This document shows, in pieces, positions 11,405 to 25,100 of a stretch of 64,000 nucleotides of DNA; position 1 is the first letter of the stretch; each line of letters begins with the position of its first letter. The stretch is taken from contig NC_052475.1 in assembly GCF_009730915.1 (NCBI RefSeq), forward strand, positions 27,775,016-27,839,015, written 5' to 3'. The DNA comes from Dioscorea cayenensis subsp. rotundata. Lineage: Eukaryota; Streptophyta; Magnoliopsida; Dioscoreales; Dioscoreaceae. The notes beneath the pieces are model-generated. The model was not told where the DNA came from. It was given only the letters and a program-made list of their open reading frames with translations, and searched no databases. The position numbers and the translations under genes were made by a program.

Positions 11405-14400
11405 TTAATCTGGCAAGGATGGGGAACTCACAAGATTGTTTTGAGGATCTTTATAGTAGAAACCTTGGATAAGTATTGGCAATATATTGCAGGCTATTAG
11501 GATATATATACTAAGAGCATGCATTCCCATCCATTCCATTACATAGGTTGGTCGTCTGAAACCATAAACATCCACCTAGAAACAGAGCATCAGGAAACGA
11601 TCATTAGTCGATGAACATATGATGAAACTGGCAAGAGAAGTGTTTTTTAGTAACCACACCAGAAGATAAATTCCTGCAAAAAGAAGCCCAGCTACACCAG
11701 CAGTCACACAGGTGTAGCTTAGTGAGTATAGGGGCTTATTCATATGTACTCCTGCAATTACAGAAGGGGAAATTAGAAACTTAAACCAAAAAGTGCAGAA
11801 TCAAGTTAAGTAGAGACCAAGAGATTTGCTAATACCAAAAAAATCAAGTGCAAAGGCCAAAGCTAACAGACTGAATGAAGAAATCAGCCAGTGAAAGATT
11901 CTATCCCAATGGTCCTGTAAATTCAAGAAAAACACTGTAAGTCTTCAAGTTTGGAATTTCCTCAAGAACACTTGCACACGCGCACACACACAATGAGCAC
12001 CTTGAAATGCACAATAACGTGACCAAACTGCAACCCTATCAGGCAAGTAACAATAGCCATCACAGAACTGCAATGCCAACAATGGTTATGTCACTCTGGG
12101 GAACAAAACCTGGAAGTTCATAAATATCCAATTCCGAAGAGTGTAAAAATGGAAACCTTAGGAGTCCTTCAGGATCAAAAGGGGCTTGACACCATGAGGG
12201 AGCATCAGGTGGAAGTGGACCATTTTCCGGGGAGTTTATGCTACACTCCTGCGTCCGTTCGTATACCGGCCGTCTGTACAAGTGTTGAATGCCCATAATC
12301 TTGCGATCAATCATGCCAACAGCATTGCAACCAGGTCCTGTATCACCTCTAACTCCACATTTAACCTGAAGGTGAAAACTACCGTCAATCCTGTTTCTTG
12401 GACAAAAGCCAGCCAAATATGGCAACAGGAATTCCATTTTCAAGTGACCACATTCTTAAACTCATTTTCCTCTTAGGAAGATAAACAAAGAGTCTACACA
12501 ACAGTGTACATGCAATACAGATGCAATCCGGTCAGAAAAATTGTGTCAAAACAAACTTACTGAAAAAGTTTTTAGAGCAGAACTCTCCCCCTGGATCTGG
12601 TACTCCCAATCAGGGACATACAGACCATACAAGAGGATTGTGTAGAAGATTGTGAGAGCCAAGCCTACCAACCTGATAAATAGAAAGCAATTAAGCAGAT
12701 CATGAAAACAGAAGCACAGCTACAAAACTTTAAAAGTGGTAGTCAAGGTACACAGAGCTAAACTTGCAACTGAAATCAGAGAAATTCCACAAGTCAATGC
12801 AATTCAACTTACAGCTGAAAGCGGTATCTTGTCAGCAGGGAATATCCGGAATCAACTGCATCATCACTTCTGAGCCATATCTCAGATACTGCCGCCAATA
12901 AATAGGCTAATGCAATTCTCTGGACAAACATGCAAAATACCGCAGTCAAGAAAAAGATGATTCAGTGGAATGACCCCTGTTTGACTAGATGTCTGGTTAT
13001 TGACCTGACTAGATTCTTTCTTTTTAGTCCTCTTATCCCACGATTTAAGTGATTCTTGTTAATATGTGGGTAACCAGTAAGAATTCTAGAAAAAAAGTGC
13101 ACTTATATAAGTTATAGAGCTGGTGGTAATTATGTCCCAATGACAAGGAATTATCAAAGCGTGAAGCAACCTGTAGTATACCCATCCACCGAATATATGC
13201 AATGTCCACTCCATAAGTCAAATTGTGAATACCGTGGAAGTAACCACCTGGATTAAGGTCACAATTAGAGAGTTACAACAACATTAAACAAAGTAAATTA
13301 TTGCTTCATAATTTACAGTATTCAACGAGAGTTCTCAGAAAAAAAAATGATGTAATTATATTCCACGAAAGAAACGGGGTAAAACACAAGCACCTTGGAG
13401 AACAAGGCCTAAAAGGCACAACTTCAGAGCCCGGAGTATAGCCTTTCTTGTTGCAACAACTCTATTTGGCACTCTCTGTAATCATGTTAAGTTGTAATTA
13501 AATCTCTGCCTTCCTCGTTCAATTTCATGACCATTTATACAGTGCATATATCTCTAAAAATGTCCAAAGTTGCAGCTGTTACCTTGTATGCTAGTCCAAG
13601 AGCAACACCAACTATAAATAAGAAGAAGGGCATAACGAAATCCGCGAGTGTCAACCCATTCCATGGTGAATGGTTGATTGCAGGAAAAACACTACCAGCA
13701 TCATCAACCAGGATCATGAGCTGTAAGAGAGAAGCATACAATGAAACAAACTAAATGTGTCTTTTTCTTCCTGAATTAGAGAAATTCGCACACACAATAA
13801 AAAAATAATAATAAAAATATTCATGATATGCAAAATATTAGCTAGTAGGGACACCGATCACTACTAATGATCTATCCCACTTTATTTATTTTCTTATCCT
13901 AATGTCTTATTATATTTCTCAATTTATTTTATATTATTTTTTTATTAATAAATTTTATCATTTATTTATTTTTATGAAGAAAATAACTACTTGTATCAAC
14001 AGAATAGTTTAGCTTACACCAAAAGGACAAACAGAAGAGAAAAAAGATCCTAATATAATTAAGTGGTTTATCTGTTTAAAAAAAAAAATTGCTGCCAACT
14101 TGTATTATATTTAATAGAACAACTCGCAAGATTGGAGTACCCAATCAACCTGCGCAGATGAATCATATTAAGTTAGCTTAGCTAAGAACATGGGCCGCAT
14201 CACAAAAGTACCTGGCGATATGTAATCCACAATTAAAAAAACCAAGTCTGCGGTTTCCACGAGTCTAAAATAATATAAGCGGATCACTTTTAAAATTAAT
14301 AAAGACCAGTACCAAACGCTTTCCACCTATCTTTGCTGTTTAAACAGGTTGGTTTCAGCCATGTATAGGCCGCAACTATGCAACTGCAACTGTTTTCAGA

Positions 14401-16790
14401 TGAATCCACTTCAGGAACATCCTTTAAAAAACAAACAAGAAAAATAGAAAAGTTCCACCAAATGGGGCACTCCAAAGGACCGAACACATGAATTCCATTT
14501 GTGTATTCCACTAGAGTAATGGGCAGGTAAAGGAAGTGCGGCTGTAGTTGATGCTGGTTGGTAACGCACTACTTTCATTAACAACATGCCGTCTGGCTTA
14601 CTTCCAGCTCTTTGAGGTAAAGGCAAGGAAAGGAAACATTGTCAGGAAGGCAAGAACCTTATGAATTCACAGAAATCAATCAAGCAAGCAAGCATGCCCC
14701 GTCCTATTAGAAAGAAAGTATCATATCCACAGCAAACCTGCGCCTCAACAACTCTCTTATACTATTCCTATCCAACAAAAAGCTGAAAAAAAGGAGAGGT
14801 TGGCATCCTAACTTGAGTCTTGTTCTCGCTTCTCCGCCATCCAAAAATATAAAAGACCAAGTACACTAACTCAAGCAAAAGAAGATGATAAACTTGTAAG
14901 GCACTCGAAGAATCTATATGCTCAGCTCAACCTCAGCCTTCCTTTGTGAGAACTGCTTTCTATTATATAATATTATAATATTATAATATTATTTATTATT
15001 ATTATTTTTTTTTGAGGTAGAGCGACAAGCGCCAACTCTCAGGTGTACGCGGGCAAAGGAATTACCACAACGTCCTCACCCTCTTGAAACTGGGGAGCGC
15101 GGTCAGGGGGAATCAAACTCGCATCTCCTCCAACGAGGGAACCCGGAGTACCGCTAGGCTACAAGCCTTTTGGTAATATTATAATATTACCTTTTTTCCT
15201 ATCATATTATATTATTACAAATCTTCCTGAGAAAATCTATTTTTTTTTTAATAATATTACCCTTTATAAGTTTTAGATCTATAAAACAAGGACAGGACGG
15301 CATATATATATATATATATACTATTCTATCTTTCTCTTCGACCTAAACGAGTGGAGCACAGATAAGATGAATTCCTTCAATCAGAACCGGAAAATGAATT
15401 TAAATACAAATCAAACTCGATCGCTATGCCAATGTTTCATAAATAAATAATAATAATAAAATAATAATAAAAAACCCACCTTCTTTCGTTTTTTTTTTTA
15501 ATTTCATTAAACGTAAAGGGTAGAATAAATTCCATATTTAAATATTAAGAATCTTTTTATATAATTGATTATAAAATAAAAAAAGGTCTATCTAGTTTGA
15601 CATATGGGTCATCTATAATCACATAGGCCGAGTAAAAAACCATACATGTATGTATTCAAGTTGGAAGATGGTTAGTACTGAAGGATCAGGTGAAACGAAG
15701 ATGGGCCATCGACTTGACAAAGTCCAAAGTCATTGGCAACCATAGTACTAATAAATCAGGTACACATGCATTAATTGCAATAAATGGGTTTAATTGAGAA
15801 CTGGCACCAGAAAAGCTAAAAACTTGTCAAAGAAAATAATAAAATCTCTAAATCTAAAGTACCACCAGAAGAGCAGATGACAATAAAGGATACAATCAAC
15901 ATACAGCCCATAAAGAACGCAATCTGGAACAAGCCCGAAACTGGGTAGTCACTTTCAAAGAGTTAGGATGGCAGGTAGGTGATCAGATCACAAGCGCCCT
16001 ATTGGTCATATAGAAAAGAAGGCTTGAACGACACCCGAACCAAACCAGAGGCCCTAAACGCGAAGCGTTGTGTGGGTACAAGCAAGTGGCATGCTCGAAA
16101 TTAAGGAGAAAGACATGGGCATTCTCAGTTATAAAAAGTCCTGTACGTGGTGAAGAGAATGAAAGAGTGCCAGACGATGTGAAATTTATTTCTATTCATA
16201 GAATGAGAATCAAAATGAAAATCAAAATCAAAATCAGAGATTGGGATCGCACTTGGCGACAGAGCATTCATTCGAAAGGAATGGTTTTCAATGCTCGCTT
16301 ATCTAAATTTAAGAGTGTGTGCCCTTTGAATTTAAAAGGAAGATAAATCTCGGGATTAGGAACTCAAACGAATCAGGCAACAGTAATTCCTGGCGAATTT
16401 ATCGGTCCAGCGTGAAAATACGTGGAATCTAAACAGAGTGATGAGTCTGTTCCGCAAAAGGACGGCGATAAAAAAATTTTTCCATTAATTTTTAATCTAA
16501 TCAGAGAAGAAACAAAATAGCAGATGAAATCGAAGAAGAAAAAACGGATAATGCGATTAAAAAAGAAAACTCACCGCGACGGTGAGGCCACGGAAAACAT
16601 CAAGCGAGACGAGTCGTTTAGATTGGGTTGATGGAGGGAGGAGGATGGCAGCCGGCGGCAGAGACTTGAGCGGTTTGGTGTCGCCGGGCTTGGCGTGGCC
16701 TTCATCGATATCGATGGCCTGGTGATCATTGTTGGGATCGGCTGCGACGGCGCTCTGATCATCGCCCTTGATCAACTCGTACATGCCCAT
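11405..16790 (-). CDS. Heparan-alpha-glucosaminide N-acetyltransferase-like multipass membrane protein
   Basis: Eleven exons on the minus strand: 16790-16575, 13720-13583, 13475-13394, 13247-13171, 12919-12813, 12672-12561, 12365-12157, 12067-12001, 11914-11836, 11751-11660, 11575-11405. All junctions keep frame, giving 449 residues. A cytosolic acidic N-terminus leads into RLVSLDVFRGLTVA, then INHSPWNGLTLADFVMPFF, the most conserved part of the family; the His there matches the catalytic His of the animal lysosomal enzyme. Several hydrophobic segments follow (for example FFLFIVGVALGL, LALAFALDFFG, AGVAGLLFAGIYLL). The animal enzyme acetylates heparan glucosamine, but plants lack heparan sulfate, so the substrate here is unknown. 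Residues after AACNILPILIQGFYY read to a TAA at 11405. A GTGAGT just before it could be a donor to a further exon that I could not find. Intron 1 (13721-16574) is long and holds a SINE. Confidence 0.88.
15005..15171 (-). mobile_element. tRNA-derived SINE in intron 1 of the HGSNAT-like gene
   Basis: Read on the minus strand, the element begins near 15171. It has a perfect pol III A-box (TAGCCTAGCGG, 15161-15151) and, about 31 bases later, a B-box-like AGTTTGATTCC (15119-15109). It runs through about 100 bases of GC-rich unrelated body and ends in a poly(A) tract at about 15013-15005. Both sides carry the same AT-rich sequence AATATTATAATATTA, which fits a target-site duplication. The spacing and tail are those of a plant tRNA-derived SINE of about 167 bp. 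It lies in the same orientation as the host gene. Confidence 0.7.
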
Positions 16791-17051
16791 TGTCTGGAAC
16801 TAGGAAACGAACAATATGGATGGTTTGAGAGGGCGAGAGAGGGAGGGAAAGGAAGGGAGATGAAGGATGGATGAGAGACCCTGCCGCCGGATCCGAGATC
16901 AGTAGGAGAGTGCCACGGATCTCGACGGCATTGAGGGTTCGGGGGAGGGAGGGTGGGGTTTTGGGAGGGACGAGAAGGCTTCGAAAGAGGCCCTCTGTTT
17001 TCTTTTCTCTCGATTGCTCGGATCCGTAACTGCAACACAACCCGGCCCCCC

Positions 17052-17060
17052 CTTTATATA
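17052..17060 (-). promoter_or_regulatory. TATA box of the HGSNAT-like gene
   Basis: TATATAAAG on the minus strand, about 262 bases before the ATG at 16790, which predicts a 5' UTR of about 230 bases. That interval is GC- and purine/pyrimidine-biased and contains no upstream ATG that I could see on the minus strand. Confidence 0.5.
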
Positions 17061-19812
17061 CGGGCGGGCCGAACCTTATTTTTATGGGCCCACGTCACGT
17101 ATTATAAGTTTTGGAAATTCGTATTTCGTTGTATGATTTTTGGTGCTGATAATAATATTCTCTTTCTTTTTATTAGTTACACTTGTTATTTTAGCCTGGG
17201 GACTAAATCATTTAAACTTATCTAAACTTTTTGGATTGATAAGAGTTCTAAGGGACAGTAGCTGGTGCGGTTTAGAAAAAACATAACAATAATAATTGGA
17301 GGATATTTTTAAAACAGTGAAATTTTTATTAATGTGGATATTCTTTCTATAAAAAGGTAATTTTAGATGAATATGGAAAATAAAAATAAAGCTTTTAATT
17401 GAATTGTTAAGGATAATTTTTTAGTGTGAGATATATTCATAATTTTTATTATTATTATTTGCATAAGAATGCAAATTTAATATATATTGATATAGATATA
17501 TATTAAATTTAGTTTGTTTATTTGAATTGGTTGTTAAACAAATTACGGTTTTTTCAGAAAAAAAAAAACTGTTTTGATATTCATGAAATAAATATTTATA
17601 CAATAATTTTATTTTATTTTGTTGACATTTTTTTTTTTTTATGTAAAGCTTTTACAATACCTATGTAAAATTAAAAGTGTTCCTTCTTTCCCTCCTACCA
17701 TTAACAACCTTCCGTCTTCTATAAGGTGGAAGGCTAACTTCAATCAAACAATGAACCACATTGATTAATATATATATATATATATATATAATCAACATCC
17801 AAATAAACTCATAAAAAACAACCATAATATATACCAAAAGGTTAATTAATAAGCTCATAGAAAAACAATTATAATGCCAAAAGGTTCATTGCACAGCAGG
17901 AGTTCAAATTTCAATTGATGGGTGAGCTTATAACCTAAACCTTGTGTTGTATGTGCTTGTCTCAATTATATATAAATAATAATAATGATAATGATAATAA
18001 TAATAAACCATAATCAATGAATTATGATTTAAGTATTTAATTTTGAATTTCAAATAATTTTCATCCGCTGGAGTGGTGGCGAACCATGATCACTCAGTCG
18101 TTTGGGCAAAACCGTGTCGTATGCTAACATAATGCTTGCCTAATGCGTGCCCACCACATCATATCCATGTTTCATTATCATTCCTACATATGGATCAAGT
18201 TCTTGTTGCATGTTATCACTAACCATGCATGCAGAGTTAACAAACTTACAAATCTTTGTGGCTTAACCCAGGCGAGTTCTACTATGACTGACAGGTGGCA
18301 ATTAATATAATTACGTACCTTAACTCGCTCACAATATCTTTCTTTCACGGGTTTATATATCTTTTTATTGTCATGAAAAATTCAAACCAGATTAATTGTG
18401 ACATGAATGCTTTCATTTGTAAAGGAGATTCTTTTCAGCTTAAAACTAGGAGAATAAAACGGGGTAAATGCTCATTAATGAGTGAATCAATGCCTTTGCA
18501 TTAATTTGTTTTTAGTGCCACAAGATTCACGTGTGAAGAACACCATATGTAGAAAGAACGGAAAGGACACAAAGTGATCAAAATATCTTCAGCATTATTC
18601 ATTCGTGGAGTTCTAACATATATTGGAGTAGTACACAGAGATGCATTCCAGACGCTATTCCTGATTAAAGTGAAAGCAAAAAGTGGGAAAAAATTCCAAG
18701 ATATATGTGGCTGCACCATGAGGCACCACGTTCATAACATATATTGGAGACCGAAAAATAAAATAAAAAATAATAATAACAAAACAAGATTAGAGTCTGG
18801 GTTAGATGCAGTGTTGAATATTTCAATGTACATAAATACTTAAAGAAAAACCAAATCAAAATGGCACTTTTTTATGTGTTATATATTTAGATGGTTAGTT
18901 GACTAGGAATTGCCTACAGGTCCCACACAAAATATAACTGGCATGTGTAGTGTGAATAGAATGTATATTTGTGGTGCGGAGCATTAATTTGGTGTGGTTG
19001 GTACTTTAGTGACATTGGAGAAGTTAGCAGAAACGAAGTCCTCTCTTAATGGCACTTTGCCATAATTTTACCAGTCCTGGAATATACAATCTGAATCATG
19101 CAGGCAAGGGGAAGTGGCAAGATGTGGATCACTTGGCAGTTAGCCATAATTCACCAGTCCTTGATTATACTAACCCAATATTCATGCGTGAAATGGAGCG
19201 AAAGAGAAAGAATTAAGTGGATCATTCCCTCTTCTCTTGTGTGGGACTTGTCTCCATTACCGTCACCTCCATAAAATGCCCATGCATGCAATCTCAGCTT
19301 AATTTGATCTCTGGCTGCTGCCCTGAAGTGCCGCAGAGGGTTACTATATCTCACATGAAAACAACCTTTCAAAATTGGAAAGGCTATTAAATAAAACCAA
19401 GTTATTATTAATTCTGTAATATTTATGAGAAAATTCACAATTTAGTGTAATTATTATATTTTTTTTAACAAATGAAGACAAGTCTTGCATCAGGGACGAC
19501 AAATACACATAAGGAGCTAAGCTCTACAACATGTGTATCTTTTTCCCCGACGGTGGGATTTGAACTAACTTTCTCAGAAGAACGAATACTTTATGTAAAG
19601 TACCCGATATTAAAAGACCAAATGGTTATTTAACACTTATAAACACTTGGGGATTTAGGGTAATTAGATTTGAAAATACTGTACAATTATATAACATGTA
19701 TAAAACATTAAAACCTTAAAAAAAGAGAAGGTGGTGAGCAATGGCATGCTGACAAATAAGCCGGTGGGCTCACAAGTGACAAAGCAATCAGCAGTGGCAA
19801 CTAAGAGATCAG
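17061..19812. other. Gene-free intergenic region
   Basis: AT-rich sequence with a TA microsatellite at about 17767-17790 and an ATA/ATG trinucleotide tract at about 17977-18006. Two short stretches resemble pol III B-boxes: plus strand near 17900 (GAGTTCAAATTTC, followed by the trinucleotide tail) and minus strand near 19554-19564 (GTTCAAATCCC, followed by an A-rich tail near 19460). They may be remnants of SINEs, but no A-box was found for either. No frame resembles a protein family. Confidence 0.5.
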
Positions 19813-20415
19813 CAAGTCCAGCGTGGAATCCGACGTATCAGTTGCTTATTTGCTGTACGGCCATGTGTTTTGTGATCGAAACGAGACAGAGGATCCAATG
19901 ACCGGAGCACGACAAAGATGGTGACATCATACAACAGTGATTGCTGATGCGAAGGAGGTTTGGCCTGAACTTTTTCACTGATAATTTTCCTTAGATCCCC
20001 CATTGTCGTCCCTTGTGCATTTTCATAGAAAAAGGTGATGTAATTAGGTTCATCTGATGCAAACACAACGGTCCTTTTTATTTATATATATATATATATA
20101 TTTTTTTTTTGGTTGGGGGGAGGATTATGGATGACATCGTGAGCCAGTTATCAGCCTCACATTATTTCCTTTTCAAGATTTTAGTGTGCGCATCAGTGAA
20201 TAAAAGAAGGCTAAATAATTATCTTTTTTTAATTTCACTTATAAGGTTGACAAAGTGTATATTATTATCAATAATGATCCTTTTATAGTTAAGTAATTGT
20301 CTTTGCTATCATGCTTACGAGCATATATAATATAATGTAAGGGTTGGGAACCGAGATTATATAGCACATTAATGGCAAACCAGCCACTGATACGTCGGAT
20401 GCCACGCTGGACTTG
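19813..20415. mobile_element. Inverted-repeat (TIR) element, probable non-autonomous DNA transposon
   Basis: The first 42 bases (19813-19854) are repeated in inverted orientation at 20374-20415 with 38 of 42 positions matching. Both arms start CAAGTCCAGCGTGG when read inward. Weaker similarity continues a further ~10 bases. The 600-bp body has no open frame of known type and contains a TA/T-rich tract at about 20083-20110. I could not find a convincing target-site duplication in the flanks, so the superfamily is unassigned. Confidence 0.6.
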
Positions 20416-22198
20416 TGGAACAATCAATGGTCCCTTTAGGCAATGGTTAAATTGTTAATTGTCTTGGCTGTGATGGCTTGCTATTAACCTTCATATTATT
20501 TTAATTTTTATTTTAATAAGGTTTATGATAAGATAATACTGATAGGTGCTGGTATAATATACTCACTAATTTACATAAAGTTTACAGTATATATATATGT
20601 ATAGATATAAGAATAAAATAGCAAAATATCATATAGGAAAAAAAAAATAATGACAATATTCTAATATGAGCTCAAATTTTAATTTATGACGGAAATAAAT
20701 AGATGAAAGTGAGTTTTTTTTTTTCTTTGAAATGACTTAGGTGTAAATTTCATTGTAAAATTTTTAGTTTTTAATTCGGACGTCTCTCATCTTATGCATA
20801 CAAATTTTATGAAGAGTTGACTACATCGCTACCAAATTAATTGTAAGGAAAATAAATATTTTAATTTTTAAAATTTGTTTTTATGTTTACTAATGGTTGC
20901 TTATTAATATTAATATATTTAAAAAAAATAGTTATTCACAATAAGGTAATCATGGGTGTTTTGTACAAAATCTTGAGTGACCTTTATCTCAGATCCGAAC
21001 ATATATAACTCTGCTAAATGTGTTGTATCCCACCTCACAGTCATCACAATATGTAGCTTCAAATAATGTCCTACAAACTTAAATTAGCTAAGCTTAGCTT
21101 ATTTAAGTGCGTTAAGTTGAATTAGAACATAAAAAATTAAAATTAAAATTAAATTTTTTTGATATGAATCAAATAATAGACTTCTTAAATATTAATATTC
21201 AAAGATTACTAAAAGAATAGTAATAAAATTATGCTCATTTGAGATTTAATTAACTTACAAGATCAACTATGCATATACGTAAGAAAGCACGTGCACATAA
21301 TTCAACTAATATTAAAAAAATAAATTGCATAGAAAGAAGTTATGAAGCAATTTTACGAGTGTTCTATGATCTATATATTATTGTTAGTTATTGTCTGAAT
21401 GACTAAAAACCTGAGTTAACTATTAAGATGACCCTTGGATGGTTCAATGAATGTTTCAAGTTAGAAATTAAAATCTAACTAAGTTAGCATTAAGCAAGTA
21501 AGCACATGAGAGAAGACAAAAACCTGAGTTAACTATTATGATGCATAAAATAAAAAACAAGCATGTTAAAGTTTGTGGCAACCCGTACAAACAGAGCCTG
21601 TCTTGGAACTTCACCACATCAGTGCATGGTGATGAGTCATTAGCTTGTCAGTTTATGCAAAATGAACTGGGTGTTAGCTAAACAAGGCCACCTAACTTCT
21701 ATAGCACAAGAAGATATATAAAATATATGCGGGAGTGGGTGGCCGACATTGTTCATCACCCTCAGGCTCATTCAAAAGATTATCAACATGCAGGTGCAGC
21801 TCATATCCACACTGATCGTACGTTTTTCGTTATAAGTGGCTGATGAGTGATCGATGAGTTTTTAGGCTGTTTTCAAGCGTTGAAAATAATATGGTACATG
21901 AGTTTAAATTATATAAACTTATCTTAGAGTTGTTTACTAATCCATTGATGTAAAATTAATATGGAGAGGACCACTAGGATGATTTTAGATCTGTTCAATT
22001 TGTTTTGCAATTAGTTATTAATTCAGTAGTTGTGTTGAATCTGATATCATGCTTGCAGCAAAATTTTTTTTTTTTTACAATATATGACATGCAACTCTCA
22101 CCTAAAGCTTTGTCAAGAGATAGATAGGTCCAAGATGCATCAGTTATAGTAGCCACATGGGGTAATAAATCAAAGTCTACCACATGTATTCTCACAAA
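20416..22198. other. Gene-free intergenic region
   Basis: Very AT-rich sequence with no recognisable coding or structured element. A TA microsatellite lies at about 20590-20600. Confidence 0.5.
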
Positions 22199-25100
22199 AT
22201 TTTTTATTTTTATTTTTATTTTTGGAACAAGAGAGCCAAAGGCTAAACAAAATGAAAAAAATAAAAAAGACTCAAAATGAAAGGTTTCTCTGGGAACAGA
22301 TTTCGTCAAGCCATCTGGGACAATCCAATCCTTGGAAGAAGAGTGAGAGACAATGATGACATCTATCATGGGCAGCAAGAGCGTCAGCAATATTGTTTTC
22401 TTCATGAGCAATGGGGTCACAACTATATTGGGGAAGAGGTCAAAAGTGATGGGTTGGAGAGGTTTTAGGATAACTTATATTTTTTATGGATTAAAATACC
22501 CTTTATACTTTAAAAATATTTCAGAGTTTTATATAAATCAGAATACAAACCCCTTATAATTTTTGTGGACTAAAATACACCTCAACAATAATGTTTACTT
22601 TAACATAAGTTATTTTAATTTATTTGTTTTAAAAAATATCAAGCATTTTGGTAGTTAATATTGTCAAACTATATAGTAATATTAATTAATCTAGTAATGA
22701 TATTAATTACTTAATTTCATTCTACAAAATGAAATCTTATAATAATCAAGGGAGAGATTTATGCAAACAATGGAGAGAATATGTAAGTTTCATATAATTT
22801 AGTAAATGAAGTTATAAATTTGTCTTTTATCTTAAGGGTAATTTAGTAATATTACTATATAACCTTACCTCCAATTACCTTCCAAACCAAACATAACAAG
22901 GTTTAAAAACCTTCATTTACCTTATCTTGCCCAAGTAAGGAAGGATTTAAAACTTCCTTTTACCATCCTTTACCTTATTTTATAAAACCTTATACCTCCA
23001 TCCAAGCAAAGCCTAAGGTTATGCTTCAAAGTTTGAACATCTTCATAGAAACACCAAGCAATAGAGGGAGTATAGTTTTGAAGCATTTGAGCCACACCCG
23101 GACAATCATAATAAAACTTTATTTGGATTCCAGCCATGGTCAATGCAAGCTTGAAGGGCCAAGTTGATGGTTGTGATCAGGGGTCGTCCCATGGGACCTA
23201 CAAGGAGTATGATACGCTGGATTAGTAATGATAATAAAGCCTAAACTTGGTTCATTTGAAACCTTATTCTAGGAGGCATCCGAGAAAATGATGATGGAAT
23301 TTCGATGGAAGGAAGGGGTAGAGAATTCCCTGTATTTTTTCCCCGTGGCTTTAAGAAAATCAGTGCAAAGAGACCAAGCCCGAGTGATGATATATAGAAT
23401 TGAGATTTGGAGGAATATTTTTAAAAATAAGATTGCATCTTTCCTTCCATATAAGCCAGGCAACAATTGCAATCATAGCCTTCACCCAATGATCACCATC
23501 CCGAGAATCAAATCTTATAGTAAGCCAATTGCCTGACTGAAGAGAATTAACGGCAGAAGTACTCAGTCCCAACTTACCAAACAAACTCTGCCAATAGCAA
23601 GCAAGTTTAGAGCAGTTCCAGATAACATGATCTTGAGTTTCATCCATAAAGGAACAAAAAGGGCAAAGAGTATGAGGGTCAAGGTTAAGATGATAGAGAT
23701 ACACACCAGTAATTAACTTGCCATGAGAAAGCTTCCAAACAAAGATTTTAATTCGAGGCATTACACCAAGTTTCCAAATAGAATGCCAACCTTTCCAAAC
23801 TCCATGATTAGCACCATTCATGGTATTAACACCATCACCATTAAGGAACGTATAAACCGAGGAAGCAATTAAAAAGTGATGTTACTAGGACCCCAACCCA
23901 GACATTATCAGCAGAGAAATCAATTCTGATTTTGCTGATCCAATCCCACTCCAAGTTTTTGCCAAAAAAATTCTCAAGAATATCAAGGTTAAAAGAATTA
24001 TTGCTGAGAATTTCAGTAAAGGGGAGATCTAAGAGAGAATAATTCATGTTCAAATAAGTGGGTTTGAACATAATAGGCATATCCATGATACACGGATCCA
24101 TAAAAAGATTAAGATTCAGAGGGTTGCAGACCAAAATTTTGAAATTGGCTTTTAGAAAATCAGCAGAGTTCAAAATAGGCTTATAAAAACTCGAGGAATT
24201 GGGAAGTTTTTTAAGATTCCAAGGGTGCCAATCTTGGTACTTGATTTTGAAAATATCAACCCACAATTTAGAATCAAAATCAAGAATAACAAAAATATTC
24301 TTGGCTATAAGGGTGTGAGACACTTTTATGAGATCTTTAATACCTAGCCCCCCATCAGCTTTACAAAGTGTAGTAACTGTCCAACCAATTGAATGAAAGC
24401 CACTTCGATTACCAGTCTTCCCCTAGAGAAAATTGTGGGCAAGTTTGGAAATAGCATCCAGGGTAGAGATAGGAAGATTCATAATTGAAAGTAAGTAATT
24501 GGGAATAGCAAAGATGGTACTATTCAGGAGAACAACCTGCCCAACAGTGGAGATGGAGGAATGGTTCCAAGAATGGATAACAGTCTTGACTCTATTGGGA
24601 ATATAATTAAAATATCTAGCAGGCATTCTCCTAGGGTATATAGGAACACCCAGGTACAAGAAGGGGAACTTCCCTTGGGTGAAACCCAAAATTCTGGAGA
24701 TAGCCAATGCAATTTTCCGGTTGCACCAAGAGGGAAGAAAAATCTCAGATTTCTTAAGATTGGCTTTCTAGCAAGTAAAGTTGCGGTAAAGATCTAAACA
24801 AAGAAGATAGTTTCTAACAATTTTCCTAGAGGCAAGTGTAATTAAAATAAGGTCATTAACAAACATAAGGTGATTAAAAATCCTGAGTAAAGTGTTGTTG
24901 AAACTAGGAATTAAATCAAGGGTGAAAGCTTTCTTAAGGATCGCATAAAGGTTTTGAGAAACGAGAAGGAAGAGGAGAGGAGAAATAGGGTTACTTTGTT
25001 TGACTCCTCTAGAGCTCGAAATCCAAGAGGTGTGTTGCCCATTAAGGATTAACGAAAAGGATGCAGAAAAAGAGATAAGAGTGAATCCAACTAACCCATT

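Noticed and set aside
14296..14626. Overlapping minus-strand frames in intron 1 of the HGSNAT-like gene
   Set aside because: Too short, no homology and inside an intron with the rest of the gene intact.
19454..19620. Possible second SINE (B-box-like GTTCAAATCCC with A-rich tail, minus strand)
   Set aside because: No A-box at the expected distance and no flanking duplication; kept only as a remark in the spacer entry.
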